Shown here in pieces: positions 28,350 through 37,997 of a stretch of DNA of 64,000 nt (positions within the stretch are counted from its first letter, which is position 1; each line of letters opens with the position of its first letter). The translations under genes and the position numbers were made by a program. The notes beneath the pieces were generated by a model that was not told the origin of the DNA, did not search any database, and saw only the letters and a program-made list of their open reading frames with translations. Source of the stretch: Cohnella kolymensis (GTDB lineage Bacteria > Bacillota > Bacilli > Paenibacillales > Paenibacillaceae); assembly GCF_000829465.1 (NCBI RefSeq), contig NZ_JXAL01000023.1:86386-150385 (forward strand), written 5' to 3'.

Positions 28350-29556
28350 AGATTATTTGTCGCAGGAAGAGATCGACGCCCTGCTCCGGCAGTCTTCCGG
28401 GGCGGATGAAACGCCGGCCGACAGCGGCGGCAAGGCCGCGCCGGATTTGGAAGATTTGCTGACCCCGATGGAACAGGACGCGCTAGGCGAGATCGGCAAC
28501 ATTATATTCGGAAGCGCCGCTACCGCCCTGTCAACGCTGTTGGGTAAAAAAGTGGACATTACGACACCCGCCGTATCCGCCATTCATAGAGAGCAATTTG
28601 AAGAAGAGTTTCCTAAACCTCATGTGGCGGTGCACGTCCGTTATGTGGAAGGTTTCGAGGGGATCAACTCTCTAGTAATCAAAGCCCATGACGCCCAAGT
28701 CATCGCCGATCTGATGCTTGGCGGCGCAGGAGATGTAACCGAAGAGCAGGAGTTGACCGAAATTCATATCAGCGCCGTGCAAGAGGCGATGAACCAAATG
28801 ATGGGCTCGGCCGCCACTTCGATGTCTACCATTTTTAATCGCATGGTGAACATATCGCCGCCCGGCATCGATATCCTGGATATTCCGAACAATTCGGGCA
28901 TCAGCAACATGCCTCAAGAGGAAGTGTTCATCAAGACGTCGTTCCGCCTTAAAATCGGGGAACTCATCGATTCTTCCATCATGCAGCTGATTACGGTTCC
29001 TTTTGCCAAAGATCTTGTAAGCTCGCTAATCGGCAGCATCTCCGATGAGCCGGCCCCGCAGCAAGCGATACCGGAAATTCCCCTACAAGCCGCTCCCCAG
29101 CAAGCTGTTCCTGAGGCTCCGGTACCGCCGGCGCCGCCTCAGCAGCAAACGCCGCCGCCGGTTTCCGCTCCGCTTGCCCAAAGTGCGGCCATGGCGATCG
29201 GTCCACAGACATTGGGGGCTCCTGCCACCCGGAATGTGAGCGTGAATCCGGTACAATTCGCGAATTTACAAGGCGCGGCATTCGGCCAGACCGACGAGAC
29301 CAATCTAGGTCTCCTGCTGGACATTCCGCTTAAGGTAACGGTGGAGCTTGGCCGGACCAAAAAGCAGATCAAAGAGATTCTGGAAATGTCCCAAGGCTCG
29401 ATCATCGAGTTGGACAAGCTGGCCGGTGAGCCTGTCGATATTCTCGTAAACAACAAGCTGATCGCAAAAGGCGAGGTCGTCGTCATTGATGAAAACTTCG
29501 GTGTGCGTGTAACGGATATCGTCAGCCAGTGGGACCGGGTCCAAAAAATTCAATAA
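28339..29556 (+). CDS. fliY: Motor switch phosphatase FliY (FliN C-terminal domain)
   Basis: A 405-residue FliY, the Firmicute fusion of a CheY-P phosphatase and FliN. The N-terminal docking peptide YLSQEEIDALLRQ resembles that of FliM. Two CheC-type active-site helices follow (EIGNIIFGSAATAL near 55 and EAMNQMMGSAATSM near 155). A Pro/Gln/Ala-rich linker spans ~235-290. The FliN SpoA domain at ~315-405 begins LLLDIPLKVTVELGRT. It starts inside fliM after AGGGGTGG, so the two are coupled. Confidence 0.96.
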   Translation: MTSKDYLSQEEIDALLRQSSGADETPADSGGKAAPDLEDLLTPMEQDALGEIGNIIFGSAATALSTLLGKKVDITTPAVSAIHREQFEEEFPKPHVAVHVRYVEGFEGINSLVIKAHDAQVIADLMLGGAGDVTEEQELTEIHISAVQEAMNQMMGSAATSMSTIFNRMVNISPPGIDILDIPNNSGISNMPQEEVFIKTSFRLKIGELIDSSIMQLITVPFAKDLVSSLIGSISDEPAPQQAIPEIPLQAAPQQAVPEAPVPPAPPQQQTPPPVSAPLAQSAAMAIGPQTLGAPATRNVSVNPVQFANLQGAAFGQTDETNLGLLLDIPLKVTVELGRTKKQIKEILEMSQGSIIELDKLAGEPVDILVNNKLIAKGEVVVIDENFGVRVTDIVSQWDRVQKIQ

Positions 29557-29577
29557 GCTCATCGGGAGGAAATGGAA

Positions 29578-29940
29578 ATGGCAAACCGCATTCTGATCGT
29601 AGACGACGCTGCGTTCATGCGCATGATGATCCGTGACATTTTGACGAAAAACGGATTCGAGGTCGTTGGGGAAGCGCAGGACGGCGCACAAGCGATCGAA
29701 AAATACAAGGAACTGAGTCCCGATCTGATCACGATGGATATCACAATGCCGGAAATGGACGGCATTACGGCACTGAAGGAAATCCGCAAGCTGGACACCA
29801 ATGTAAAAGTGATTATGTGCTCCGCTATGGGCCAGCAAGCGATGGTGATCGACGCCATTCAGGCGGGAGCCAAAGATTTCATCGTCAAGCCTTTCCAAGC
29901 TGACCGCGTCATTGAAGCCATCAAGAAAACATTGAGTTAA
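29578..29940 (+). CDS. cheY: Chemotaxis response regulator CheY
   Basis: A 120-residue single receiver domain. Acidic pocket residues DD lie at 9-10, the phospho-acceptor is Asp54 in TMDITMP, and the conserved Lys is in FIVKPFQ near 104. CheY-P binds FliM and FliY to change rotation. ATG 29578 is eight bases after GGGAGG; an ATG two codons earlier is too close to the site. Confidence 0.96.
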   Translation: MANRILIVDDAAFMRMMIRDILTKNGFEVVGEAQDGAQAIEKYKELSPDLITMDITMPEMDGITALKEIRKLDTNVKVIMCSAMGQQAMVIDAIQAGAKDFIVKPFQADRVIEAIKKTLS

Positions 29941-29960
29941 GTCAGGAGCGTTGAACATTC

Positions 29961-30503
29961 ATGCGCACTTTTGGATACACGGAAAAACCGTATCCGGCGT
30001 CGGGAGGTTCGGCTTGGGATCTCATCTGGGTGTTATTCGTTCTCGGTCTCATCGTGGCGCTGATCGTTCTGCTGCTCCGGTTTATCTCCAAGCGCAACCG
30101 CGGCTGGTGGATGAATCGATCGCTTCGTTCTTTGGGAGGACTTACTCTCGGCACGAACAAATCGATGCAGATTGTCGAATGGAACGGACGGATCTATGTG
30201 TTAGGAGTCGGAGAGAACGTCAGCTTGATTGAGTCCATCACGGAACCCGAAATGGTTGCCGCGTTGCTGGCCGAACATGATACGGCAGCTGCTAACACGG
30301 CACCCGCATTGCCCGCATGGCTTCGCAAGTGGAGCGTGCGAAGCAATCCGCAGACGGAACCGGGCAGCCATCAGGAATCCGGCAAACACCCGAGCTTTGA
30401 ACAAACATTGGAAAATCGTCTTCGCCAGCTTTCCGAGAGAAGGCAGCGCATGGAGCAATTGCTCGACGAAAGCCGTTCCGAAGACGGGACGGACAAGCAA
30501 TGA
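29961..30503 (+). CDS. fliO: Flagellar biosynthetic protein FliO/FliZ
   Basis: A 180-residue membrane protein. A short N-terminal segment is followed by one membrane helix at ~20-42 (WVLFVLGLIVALIVLLLRF). A cytoplasmic FliO domain follows with GGLTLGTNKSMQIVEWNGR and YVLGVGENVSLIESI. The tail is charged. FliO assists FliP assembly. It overlaps fliP by 4 bp. Confidence 0.9.
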   Translation: MRTFGYTEKPYPASGGSAWDLIWVLFVLGLIVALIVLLLRFISKRNRGWWMNRSLRSLGGLTLGTNKSMQIVEWNGRIYVLGVGENVSLIESITEPEMVAALLAEHDTAAANTAPALPAWLRKWSVRSNPQTEPGSHQESGKHPSFEQTLENRLRQLSERRQRMEQLLDESRSEDGTDKQ

Positions 30504-31246
30504 GAAAAAAACTGCTTTATAGTTTCGTGGCGCTGCAAGCCTTGATTTTCGGACTTCAGTCATCGGTCTATGCCGATCCGATTATCGAGTTAAAAATGGG
30601 CGACGGGTCGGAACCGGTAGGCGCATCCGCACTGTCGTTAATGCTGCTCATAACCATATTGAGCCTGGCTCCTGCAATCGTTGTTCTGATGACCAGCTTT
30701 ACCCGGATCGTCATCGTGCTCGGCTTCGTGCGAACGTCGCTCGGCACACAGCAGATGCCGCCCAATCAGGTGCTGATCGGTCTTGCGTTGTTCATGACGA
30801 TGTTCGTGATGGCCCCTACGATCTCACAGGTGAATGAAACGGCGCTGCAGCCTTACCTGGCGGGTCAAATGACACAAACCGAAGCTTTGCAGAAGGCTTC
30901 CGTCCCGATGAAAGAATTTATGTTCAAACATACGCGTGAAAAAGATCTGCTCTTGTTCTTGAATTATACGAAGACCGCCAAACCGGCCACATATCAAGAC
31001 ATTCCGATTACGGTAATGGTTCCGGCGTACGCGATCAGCGAGCTAAAAACGGCGTTTCAAATGGGCTTTATGATCTTCATTCCTTTTCTGGTAATCGATA
31101 TGGTTGTTGCCAGCACTCTGATGGCGATGGGGATGATGATGCTTCCACCCGTAATGATCTCGCTCCCGTTCAAGATTTTGCTCTTTGTGCTGGTCGACGG
31201 TTGGTATCTTGTTGTGAAGTCGCTGTTGACCAGCTTCTCATCTTGA
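30500..31246 (+). CDS. fliP: Flagellar export gate protein FliP
   Basis: A 248-residue polytopic protein with an N-terminal signal-like segment (to about residue 25) and four further membrane helices. Family blocks are LTRIVIVLGFVRTSLG-like, LIGLALFMTMFVMAP and FLVIDMVVASTLMAMGMMMLPP. It forms the core pore of the type III export gate with FliQ and FliR. Confidence 0.97.
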   Translation: MRKKLLYSFVALQALIFGLQSSVYADPIIELKMGDGSEPVGASALSLMLLITILSLAPAIVVLMTSFTRIVIVLGFVRTSLGTQQMPPNQVLIGLALFMTMFVMAPTISQVNETALQPYLAGQMTQTEALQKASVPMKEFMFKHTREKDLLLFLNYTKTAKPATYQDIPITVMVPAYAISELKTAFQMGFMIFIPFLVIDMVVASTLMAMGMMMLPPVMISLPFKILLFVLVDGWYLVVKSLLTSFSS

Positions 31247-31278
31247 GCATTGGCAGCCGGAGTTTGGGGAGGTAACAG

Positions 31279-31548
31279 ATGAGTTCCGAATTTGTCATCG
31301 GATTGGCCGGACAAGCCTTGTACACGACGCTAAAAGTGAGTGCCCCGATGCTCGGTGTCGGTCTGATCGTCGGTTTGATCGTCAGTATTTTTCAAGCGAC
31401 GACACAGATTCAGGAGCAGACGCTCGCATTCGTACCAAAAATCATCGCCGTATTCCTAGCTGTGCTGATCTTCGGACCATGGATCCTCAATATTATGGTG
31501 GATTTCACAAGTCAGCTGTTAGGAAATTTGGCGAGTTACATTGGATGA
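31279..31548 (+). CDS. fliQ: Flagellar export gate protein FliQ
   Basis: An 89-residue protein with two membrane helices and the family motif GLIVGLIVSIFQATTQIQEQ. It is part of the FliPQR pore complex. GGGGAGG lies before ATG 31279. Confidence 0.96.
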   Translation: MSSEFVIGLAGQALYTTLKVSAPMLGVGLIVGLIVSIFQATTQIQEQTLAFVPKIIAVFLAVLIFGPWILNIMVDFTSQLLGNLASYIG

Positions 31549-31554
31549 CGCCGG

Positions 31555-32340
31555 ATGGAATTGATTATGCAGGTGTTTCCTGCCTTTCTGCTTGTTTTTT
31601 GTCGAATTACCGCGTTTTTTGTAGCGGCGCCTTTCTTCTCTACAAGAACGATTCCAAGAACGGTTAAGGTCGGGCTGGCGTTTTTCGTATCGTTGATTGT
31701 GTTTCTGACGGTTGGATTCGATACGAAAGTGACGGCAGACGCCACGTATATCCTGGCCATTTTCCGCGAGATCCTGGCCGGCTTGCTCATCGGTTATGTC
31801 GCTTATCTGTTTTTTACGGTCGTGCAGACAGCCGGGGCGTTAATGGACATGCAAATGGGCTTCGGGATCGCCAATATCGTAGACCCGCTTACCGGAGTTT
31901 CGGCACCCATGCTGGGCAACTTGAAGTATATGCTGATGATCCTCGTTTTTCTTTCGTTGAACGGCCATCATTATTTACTCGCAGCAATTATGGACAGCTA
32001 CAAATGGCTGCCGCTGGATAACAATCTGTTTCAACTGTATTACGAAGGCAATGTTACCGAATTTTTGGCAAGGACGTTCGCGGACACCTTTCTGCTTTCG
32101 CTTCAGATCTCGGCGCCGATCGTGGTTGCGATGTTCCTGACGGATATCGGATTGGCCGTGCTCGCCCGCACCGCTCCGCAATATAACGTATTCGTAATCG
32201 GCGTCCCGCTCAAAATCCTGGTCGGCTTGGCGATGCTCGTCCTGCTTCTGCCCGGATTCGGCGTCTTGTTTCAGATGTTGTTCGACAATATGTTCCGCGC
32301 GCTTGAGAAGTTGTTTGTGATATTCAAGTCATCCTCTTAA
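31555..32340 (+). CDS. fliR: Flagellar export gate protein FliR
   Basis: A 261-residue polytopic protein with about six membrane helices. FliR blocks include FAFCRITAFFVAAPFFS-like, AGALMDMQMGFGIANIVDP and GVPLKILVGLAMLVLLLP. It completes the FliPQR pore. No clear ribosome site precedes ATG 31555, only 6 bp from fliQ, so it is likely translated by coupling. Confidence 0.96.
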   Translation: MELIMQVFPAFLLVFCRITAFFVAAPFFSTRTIPRTVKVGLAFFVSLIVFLTVGFDTKVTADATYILAIFREILAGLLIGYVAYLFFTVVQTAGALMDMQMGFGIANIVDPLTGVSAPMLGNLKYMLMILVFLSLNGHHYLLAAIMDSYKWLPLDNNLFQLYYEGNVTEFLARTFADTFLLSLQISAPIVVAMFLTDIGLAVLARTAPQYNVFVIGVPLKILVGLAMLVLLLPGFGVLFQMLFDNMFRALEKLFVIFKSSS

Positions 32341-32369
32341 GCCGGGATTGAAATAGAGGAGGTGGTGTG

Positions 32370-33464
32370 ATGCCCCGTTATCGCCTAAAGATGAATCTTC
32401 AGTTGTTCGCAGGCGAGAAAACGGAAAAAGCGACGCCCAAAAAGCGGCAGGAAAGCCGTGACAAAGGTCAAGTTGCCAAAAGTGCGGACATCCCCAGCTC
32501 TCTCATATTAATCGGCAGCATTTGCTGCCTGACCATGCTCGGACCCTTTTTCAACAAGCAGCTGCTGACCCTGTTCGGAGACGTGTTCCAGCATCGGCTC
32601 AACATGAATGTGACGGAAGAGAACGTGCTCAGTTTGTTCAGCCATTATTCCATTCAAATGCTTCTCTTTCTGGCTCCAATATTCGTGATCGTTCTCGTGA
32701 TCGCCTTTGCATCGCATTATGTGCAGTTCGGCTGGCTGTTTACATTCGAGCCGTTGAAACCGAAGCTTGAAAAGCTTAATCCGCTGCAGGGCGCCAAATC
32801 CATATTCGGTATGCGCGCATTGGTGGAGTTTTTAAAAAGCGGGTTAAAGCTTGTCACGGTCGGGATCGTTGTCTATCTCGTACTGTGGTCGGAGAAAGAT
32901 CGTTTCTTGGATTTGGCTCAAGTGCCGGTAGAGGATATTTTCGCTTTTGTAGCTGACCTTACCATTCGACTTGGATTATTCGTCGCCGCATTCCTGTTCC
33001 TCTTGGCAGTCGGCGACTATCTATATCAAAAGCATGAATACGAGAAAAACCTGAGAATGAGCAAGCAGGATATTAAAGACGAGTATAAGAACATGGAAGG
33101 CGACCCGTTGATCAAAGCGAAAATCAGGGAACGCCAGCGCCGCATGGCTCTGATGCGAATGATGCAGGAAGTGCCCAAGGCGGACGTGATCATCACGAAC
33201 CCGACCCACTATGCAGTCGCCCTTAAATATGACGGCACCAAGATGGAAGCTCCGACGGTCATTGCCAAAGGTGCGGATTACATGGCGCTGCGGATTCGGG
33301 AAATCGCCAAGCAGAATGATGTCATAACGATGGAAAACAAGCCGCTGGCCCGTGCACTGTTTGAACGTACCGAGGTAGGGGACAGCGTCCCCGCCGACCT
33401 CTTCCAAGCAGTCGCCGAGGTACTGGCCTACGTATACCGCCTCAAAGGCCGCAATAAAGCATAA
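32370..33464 (+). CDS. flhB: Flagellar export switch protein FlhB
   Basis: A 364-residue FlhB. An N-terminal cytoplasmic KTEKATPKKRQESRDKGQ segment is followed by four membrane helices (~35-215) and a C-terminal autoprotease domain. The cleavage motif NPTH is at 277-280. Cleavage switches export from hook to filament substrates when FliK signals. ATG 32370 follows GAGGAGGTGG by five bases. The FlhB-CC part resembles the orphan protein at 1108. A 201-bp gap with a large inverted repeat separates it from flhA. Confidence 0.96.
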   Translation: MPRYRLKMNLQLFAGEKTEKATPKKRQESRDKGQVAKSADIPSSLILIGSICCLTMLGPFFNKQLLTLFGDVFQHRLNMNVTEENVLSLFSHYSIQMLLFLAPIFVIVLVIAFASHYVQFGWLFTFEPLKPKLEKLNPLQGAKSIFGMRALVEFLKSGLKLVTVGIVVYLVLWSEKDRFLDLAQVPVEDIFAFVADLTIRLGLFVAAFLFLLAVGDYLYQKHEYEKNLRMSKQDIKDEYKNMEGDPLIKAKIRERQRRMALMRMMQEVPKADVIITNPTHYAVALKYDGTKMEAPTVIAKGADYMALRIREIAKQNDVITMENKPLARALFERTEVGDSVPADLFQAVAEVLAYVYRLKGRNKA

Positions 33465-33533
33465 AAATTGGGAAGAACGGTTGGCTACCGGAAAGGTGCA
33501 GAGAGAAAGGAATTGTCGCGGAAAGTGGAACGT

Positions 33534-33598
33534 CCGCCTTTGAAATCGAGTTGTATCCGATAGGATTTAATTCAATAACAACTTGATTTCAACAGCGG
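33534..33598 (+). repeat. Long inverted repeat between flhB and flhA
   Basis: A 15-bp stem with one G-T pair: TTGAAATCGAGTTGT (33540-33554) with 33578-33592. It is extended by a 4-bp CCGC/GCGG stem (33534-33537 / 33595-33598) across a small internal loop. A nested ATCC/GGAT hairpin lies in the loop (33555-33566). There is no T tract. The flanks (33465-33533 and 33599-33665) contain no gene. Confidence 0.75.
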
Positions 33599-33665
33599 TG
33601 GAGTGGCAATCCTTTCTCGTCGCGCCAACAGTTGGTAGATAACGTATCAAGGGAGGGAGCGGCAC

Positions 33666-35697
33666 ATGAAGATTCGGGACCTAAGCATACTAATCGGCAT
33701 CATAGGCATCGTCCTGATGATGGTCGTTCCGATTCCCAAAGAGCTGCTGGATGTGCTGCTTGTCATCAACATTTCCGTAGCCATCATGATTTTGCTCATT
33801 GCCATGAACACGCAGGATGCGCTTCATTTTTCCATATTTCCGACATTGCTGCTCATTACGACGATATTCCGGCTGGCGCTCAACGTATCAACCACCCGGC
33901 TCATTCTATCGGAAGCCGATGCCGGTCATGTAGTAGAGACATTCGGAAAGTTCGTTGCCGGTGGCCAAATCGCCATCGGATTTGTTGTTTTCCTTATCCT
34001 GGTCGTCGTTCAATTTATCGTCATTACCAAAGGTTCCGAAAGGGTCGCTGAAGTCGGTGCCCGCTTCACCCTCGACGCCATGCCGGGTAAACAGATGAGC
34101 ATCGATGCGGACTTGAACGCCGGGCTTATCAATGAGCAGCAAGCCCGCGCCCGCCGCGAGAAGATCGAGAAGGAAGCGGATTTCTACGGGGCGATGGACG
34201 GTGCCAGCAAGTTCGTCAAAGGAGACGCCATTGCCTCCATCATTATCCTAATCATCAACCTGGTTGCAGGCTTCATCATCGGTATGGCCATTCACGCATG
34301 CCGGTAATGGAAGCATTATCAACGTATTCCATTCTGACCATCGGTGACGGACTCGTCAGCCAGATTCCGGCTCTTCTGATCAGCACAGCAGCCGGTATCA
34401 TCATCACGAGAGCGGCATCCGAAGGCAATATGGCTCATGATCTATCGACGCAATTGCTGCGTTATCCGAAGCTTTTGTACATCGTTGCCGGAACGGTTGC
34501 TCTGCTTGGGCTCGCGACGCCGATTCCTCTATTAAGCACAATTCCGTATGCAGCTATATTGGCTATTGCGGGTTACAGGCTGCAGAAGAATTTGGACAGG
34601 AAGCAGCAAGAAGAAGAGCTGCTGGTTGAAGAACAGCAGATTGAGGAGGTCAGGAGCCCGGAGAGCGTCATCAGCCTGCTTCAGGTCGATCCTATCGAAT
34701 TCGAGTTCGGCTATGGCCTCATTCCTCTCGCGGATACCCAGCAAGGCGGAGATTTGCTCGATCGAATCATCATGATTCGACGGCAATGTGCACTGGAGAT
34801 GGGACTTATCGTCCCCGTTATCCGAATTCGCGACAATATTCAACTAAAACCGAATGAATATGTCATAAAATGAAAGGAAATACGGTAGCCCGCGGCGAAC
34901 TGTTATTACATCACTATTTAGCTATGAGTCCCGGATTCGATGACGATTCCATTTCCGGGATCGAGACGCAGGAACCGGCTTTCGGCTTGCCCGCTTTATG
35001 GATTGACGAGGCCACGAAGGAACGTGCGGAGATGTCCGGGTACACGGTGGTCGATCCGCCGTCAGTCGTCGCGACTCATTTGACCGAAGTCATCAAGAAA
35101 TACGCGCATGAGCTCATCGGCCGCCAAGAGACGAAGGCGCTTGTCGACAGCGTCAAAGAGACTTATCCGGCATTGGTAGACGAGCTGATTCCCTCCATTC
35201 TATCGGTGGGAGACGTTCAGAAGGTGCTGGCCAAGCTGTTGAAAGAGAAAATCTCCATCCGGGATTTGGTCACGATCTTCGAAACACTGGCTGATTACGG
35301 CAAGTTTACGAAGGATCCTGAGGTGTTAACCGAATATGTCCGTCAAAGCTTATCGCGCCAAATTACACAGCAGTACGCAAGCTCTGCAGAACCGCTGAAG
35401 GTCATTACAGTGAGCCCGGCGGTGGAGAAGAAAATTGCCGATTCCGTACAGCAGTCCGATCAAGGCAGCTACCTGGCGCTGGATCCCGCATCATCCCAAG
35501 CCATTTTCCAGCGGCTGACGGAGCAAGTCAATCGGCTGATCCAATCGGGCCAGCAGCCGATCATCCTGACGTCGCCGACGATTCGCATGTATTTGCGGCA
35601 GCTGCTCGAGCGCAGCTTGCAGGATATACCGGTCATCTCATACAGCGAACTTGAACCTAGTATAGAAGTGCAGAGTGTCGGGGTGGTGAACGCATGA
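33666..35697 (+). pseudogene. flhA: Flagellar export gate protein FlhA, broken by two -1 frameshifts
   Basis: Three consecutive frames form one FlhA. Frame A (33666-34307) holds the N-terminal membrane helices and the FHIPEP region. Frame B (34298-34873) begins MPVMEALSTYSILTIGDGLV and holds the remaining helices and linker. Frame C (34870-35697) is the cytosolic substrate-docking domain. One G missing at 34296 (HGMPVM expected) and one A missing in the run 34867-34870 (YVIK-KGNTVARGELLL expected) explain both breaks. Repaired length is ~677 residues, the normal size. FlhA is essential for flagellar export, so two sequence errors are the likeliest explanation. Confidence 0.9.
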
Positions 35698-37073
35698 AGG
35701 TAAAACGTTATATTGTGGATGGGCTGCCCGAAGCGGTTCAAATGATCCGCAGCGAGTTGGGCTCGGATGCCGTCATTCTCAATACCAAAGAAATCCGCAC
35801 CGGCGGATTTCTTGGCATGTTCCGGAAGAAACGTGTGGAAGTGATTGCGGCGGTCGATGAGGCATCCAAAAAACCGCCTGCACGCAGGCCGATACCGGCA
35901 CGCACACCGGAGCCGGTACCGGCATCGGCTGCAGAAGAAGCGCCGGTTCTTTCGCCAACGCTGCCTCCCAGCGCAGTGCGTGAAAAGTACAATCACAATC
36001 CAGCTGCTGTTAAAACGCAGCCTCAAGCAGCGCCGGTATCTATTCCGATGGCGTCCGTCACCCAAATGTTAGACGCGCCTGCAGTTCGTGAAGCCCAGCA
36101 TTCTTATGAAGGGCAGAGCGCCAAAGATACGCAAGCCGCAACTCTCGCGGCAGCCGTGCAGACGTTGGAAGCCAGGGATCATAAACAAGTGAAGGCTGAA
36201 ACGTCTGCTCTGCTTGAGGAGCTTCGCTCCATGAAGGAAATGATGACCAAGATGGCCAAGCAGCAAACTTTTCGCAGCATGCCGGAGTCGGTGATGAAGT
36301 GGAGCCGGCGTCTGGCGGAACAAGGTGTCGATCCCGCGTATGTGGAGCAGTTTGCCGAAGCCGTCAATCAGCAGCTCGGAGAGGCGAATCAGGCAGACGA
36401 AGCCGCTTCTTATGAGGCTGCGCGAACGGTGCTTCGCGACTGGCTGCAAGCTTCGCGCGGAAGCGGGTTCGATCCGGCCACCAGAATCGTACACTTTGTC
36501 GGCCCGACGGGAGTCGGCAAAACGACAACGATCGCCAAGCTGGCCGCAGAGCAATCTTTTACCTATCATCGCAGCGTCGGTTTGATTACTGCGGATACGT
36601 ACCGCATTGCCGCTGTAGACCAGCTTCGAACATACGCCGATATTTTGGGCATACCTTTGGAAGTCGTATTTTCACCGAGTGAACTCACACGTTCATATAA
36701 GAAGCTGAGCGATCGAGACTTATTGTTCATGGACACGGCAGGCCGCAATTACCGCAATGAATTGTTCGTGTCGGAGGTGAACAGCCTGCTCGCGCCCGGT
36801 GAGCAGACGGAGACCGTGCTTGTGCTGAGCATGACCCATAAATACGGCGACATGAAGCTGATCGCCAATCAATTCGTCAAGTACGGCGTGAATCAGCTGC
36901 TGCTCACCAAATTCGACGAAACCGATTCTTTCGGTTCCATAGTCAACCTGGTGCGTGAATTCTCGTTCCAGATTTCCTACATCACGATCGGACAGACGGT
37001 TCCGGACGATATCAGGCGTTATGAGCCGGACGATTTGATCCGCCGGCTGCTGGGGGATCCGGCTTATGAATGA
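35694..37073 (+). CDS. flhF: Flagellar placement SRP-type GTPase FlhF
   Basis: A 459-residue FlhF. The N terminus MKVKRYIVDGLPEAV is followed by a long Pro/Ala/Gln-rich basic region (to ~150) and the helical N domain. The SRP-like G domain has Walker [11 protein letters not shown] near 270, the DTYRIAAVDQLRTYA block, and LLFMDTAGRN. It sets flagellar number and position with FlhG. It overlaps flhA by 4 bp and flhG by 8 bp. Confidence 0.95.
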   Translation: MKVKRYIVDGLPEAVQMIRSELGSDAVILNTKEIRTGGFLGMFRKKRVEVIAAVDEASKKPPARRPIPARTPEPVPASAAEEAPVLSPTLPPSAVREKYNHNPAAVKTQPQAAPVSIPMASVTQMLDAPAVREAQHSYEGQSAKDTQAATLAAAVQTLEARDHKQVKAETSALLEELRSMKEMMTKMAKQQTFRSMPESVMKWSRRLAEQGVDPAYVEQFAEAVNQQLGEANQADEAASYEAARTVLRDWLQASRGSGFDPATRIVHFVGPTGVGKTTTIAKLAAEQSFTYHRSVGLITADTYRIAAVDQLRTYADILGIPLEVVFSPSELTRSYKKLSDRDLLFMDTAGRNYRNELFVSEVNSLLAPGEQTETVLVLSMTHKYGDMKLIANQFVKYGVNQLLLTKFDETDSFGSIVNLVREFSFQISYITIGQTVPDDIRRYEPDDLIRRLLGDPAYE

Positions 37074-37923
37074 TCAAGCGGAAGCGCTGAGGCACTTGGT
37101 TCATTCTCAGGACAGCCAGGAGGCCAAGACAACACGTGTCTTGACCGTCACGAGCGGTAAAGGCGGGGTAGGGAAATCGAACTTCACCCTGAATTTTGCA
37201 ATGGCATTGCAAAAACGGGGATACAGCGTGCTGGTGTTCGATGCGGACGTCAGCTTTGCGAATATCGATGTTCTGCTCGGCACGCCGGCCAAATATAACT
37301 TGCTTCATCTGCTGAAAGGCGAGAAGACGATCTGGGAGATTATCCAGGTCGGACCGGACAATCTGCAATATATTGCCGGCGGCTCGGGTTTTCAAGATCT
37401 GGTCCGGTTAAGCGAGCAAGAGCTGGAGTATTTTGCTGCACAAATCGGCAAACTGAACGGCCATTTCGATTTCATCCTGTTCGATACGGGAGCGGGATTA
37501 TCCAAAGAAACGGTGCGGTTCATCACCGCGGCGGAAGAAACGATTGTCGTCACCACACCGGAGCCCACTTCCATCACCGACGCTTACGCCTTAATCAAAA
37601 TGCTGAAGTCGATGGGGCACGACATTTCTTTCCGGTTGGTCGTGAACCGTGTAACCGATGACAAGGAAGGCAAACAGACGGCGGATAACATCCGCCAAGT
37701 GGCGGACAAATATTTGGGACTGCAGCTTCCGGTGCTGGGCTTTATTCCGGATGACGCCAATGTGTCCAAAGCAGTGAAAAAGCAGACTGCATTGTCGGTG
37801 GCGTACCCCGATACTGCGGCGGTTCGCGGAATTGACCGGATTGCTGCGAACTTTTTGATGGAGCAGCAGGAAACTGGCGGTATGACGAACTTTTTTCAGC
37901 GGATAAAGAAATTGTGGGGCTGA
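37066..37923 (+). CDS. flhG: Flagellar number regulator FlhG (MinD/ParA ATPase)
   Basis: A 285-residue MinD-like ATPase (YlxH). Deviant Walker A GKGGVGKS is at 31-38, with VFDADVSFANIDVLLG and FILFDTGAGLS. The short N-terminal segment (EALRHLV) matches the FlhG helix that stimulates the FlhF GTPase. It starts within the end of flhF. Confidence 0.95.
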   Translation: MNDQAEALRHLVHSQDSQEAKTTRVLTVTSGKGGVGKSNFTLNFAMALQKRGYSVLVFDADVSFANIDVLLGTPAKYNLLHLLKGEKTIWEIIQVGPDNLQYIAGGSGFQDLVRLSEQELEYFAAQIGKLNGHFDFILFDTGAGLSKETVRFITAAEETIVVTTPEPTSITDAYALIKMLKSMGHDISFRLVVNRVTDDKEGKQTADNIRQVADKYLGLQLPVLGFIPDDANVSKAVKKQTALSVAYPDTAAVRGIDRIAANFLMEQQETGGMTNFFQRIKKLWG

Positions 37924-37997
37924 GGAACTGCCGGCTAGCAGCGATATGTTAGATGCAAATCCGACGGAGTCCTAAGCAGCCGGGGAGGGGGAGCCAA

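Noticed and set aside
33540..33566. Internal promoter for flhA (TTGAAA-15-TAGGAT) or a SigD site (CCGATAG)
   Set aside because: The spacer is short, and no TAAA box lies at the right distance for SigD; the bases are part of the inverted repeat.
33465..33665. c-di-GMP (GEMM) riboswitch in the flhB-flhA gap
   Set aside because: The conserved GEMM core and tetraloop-receptor sequences are not present; only a generic inverted repeat is seen.
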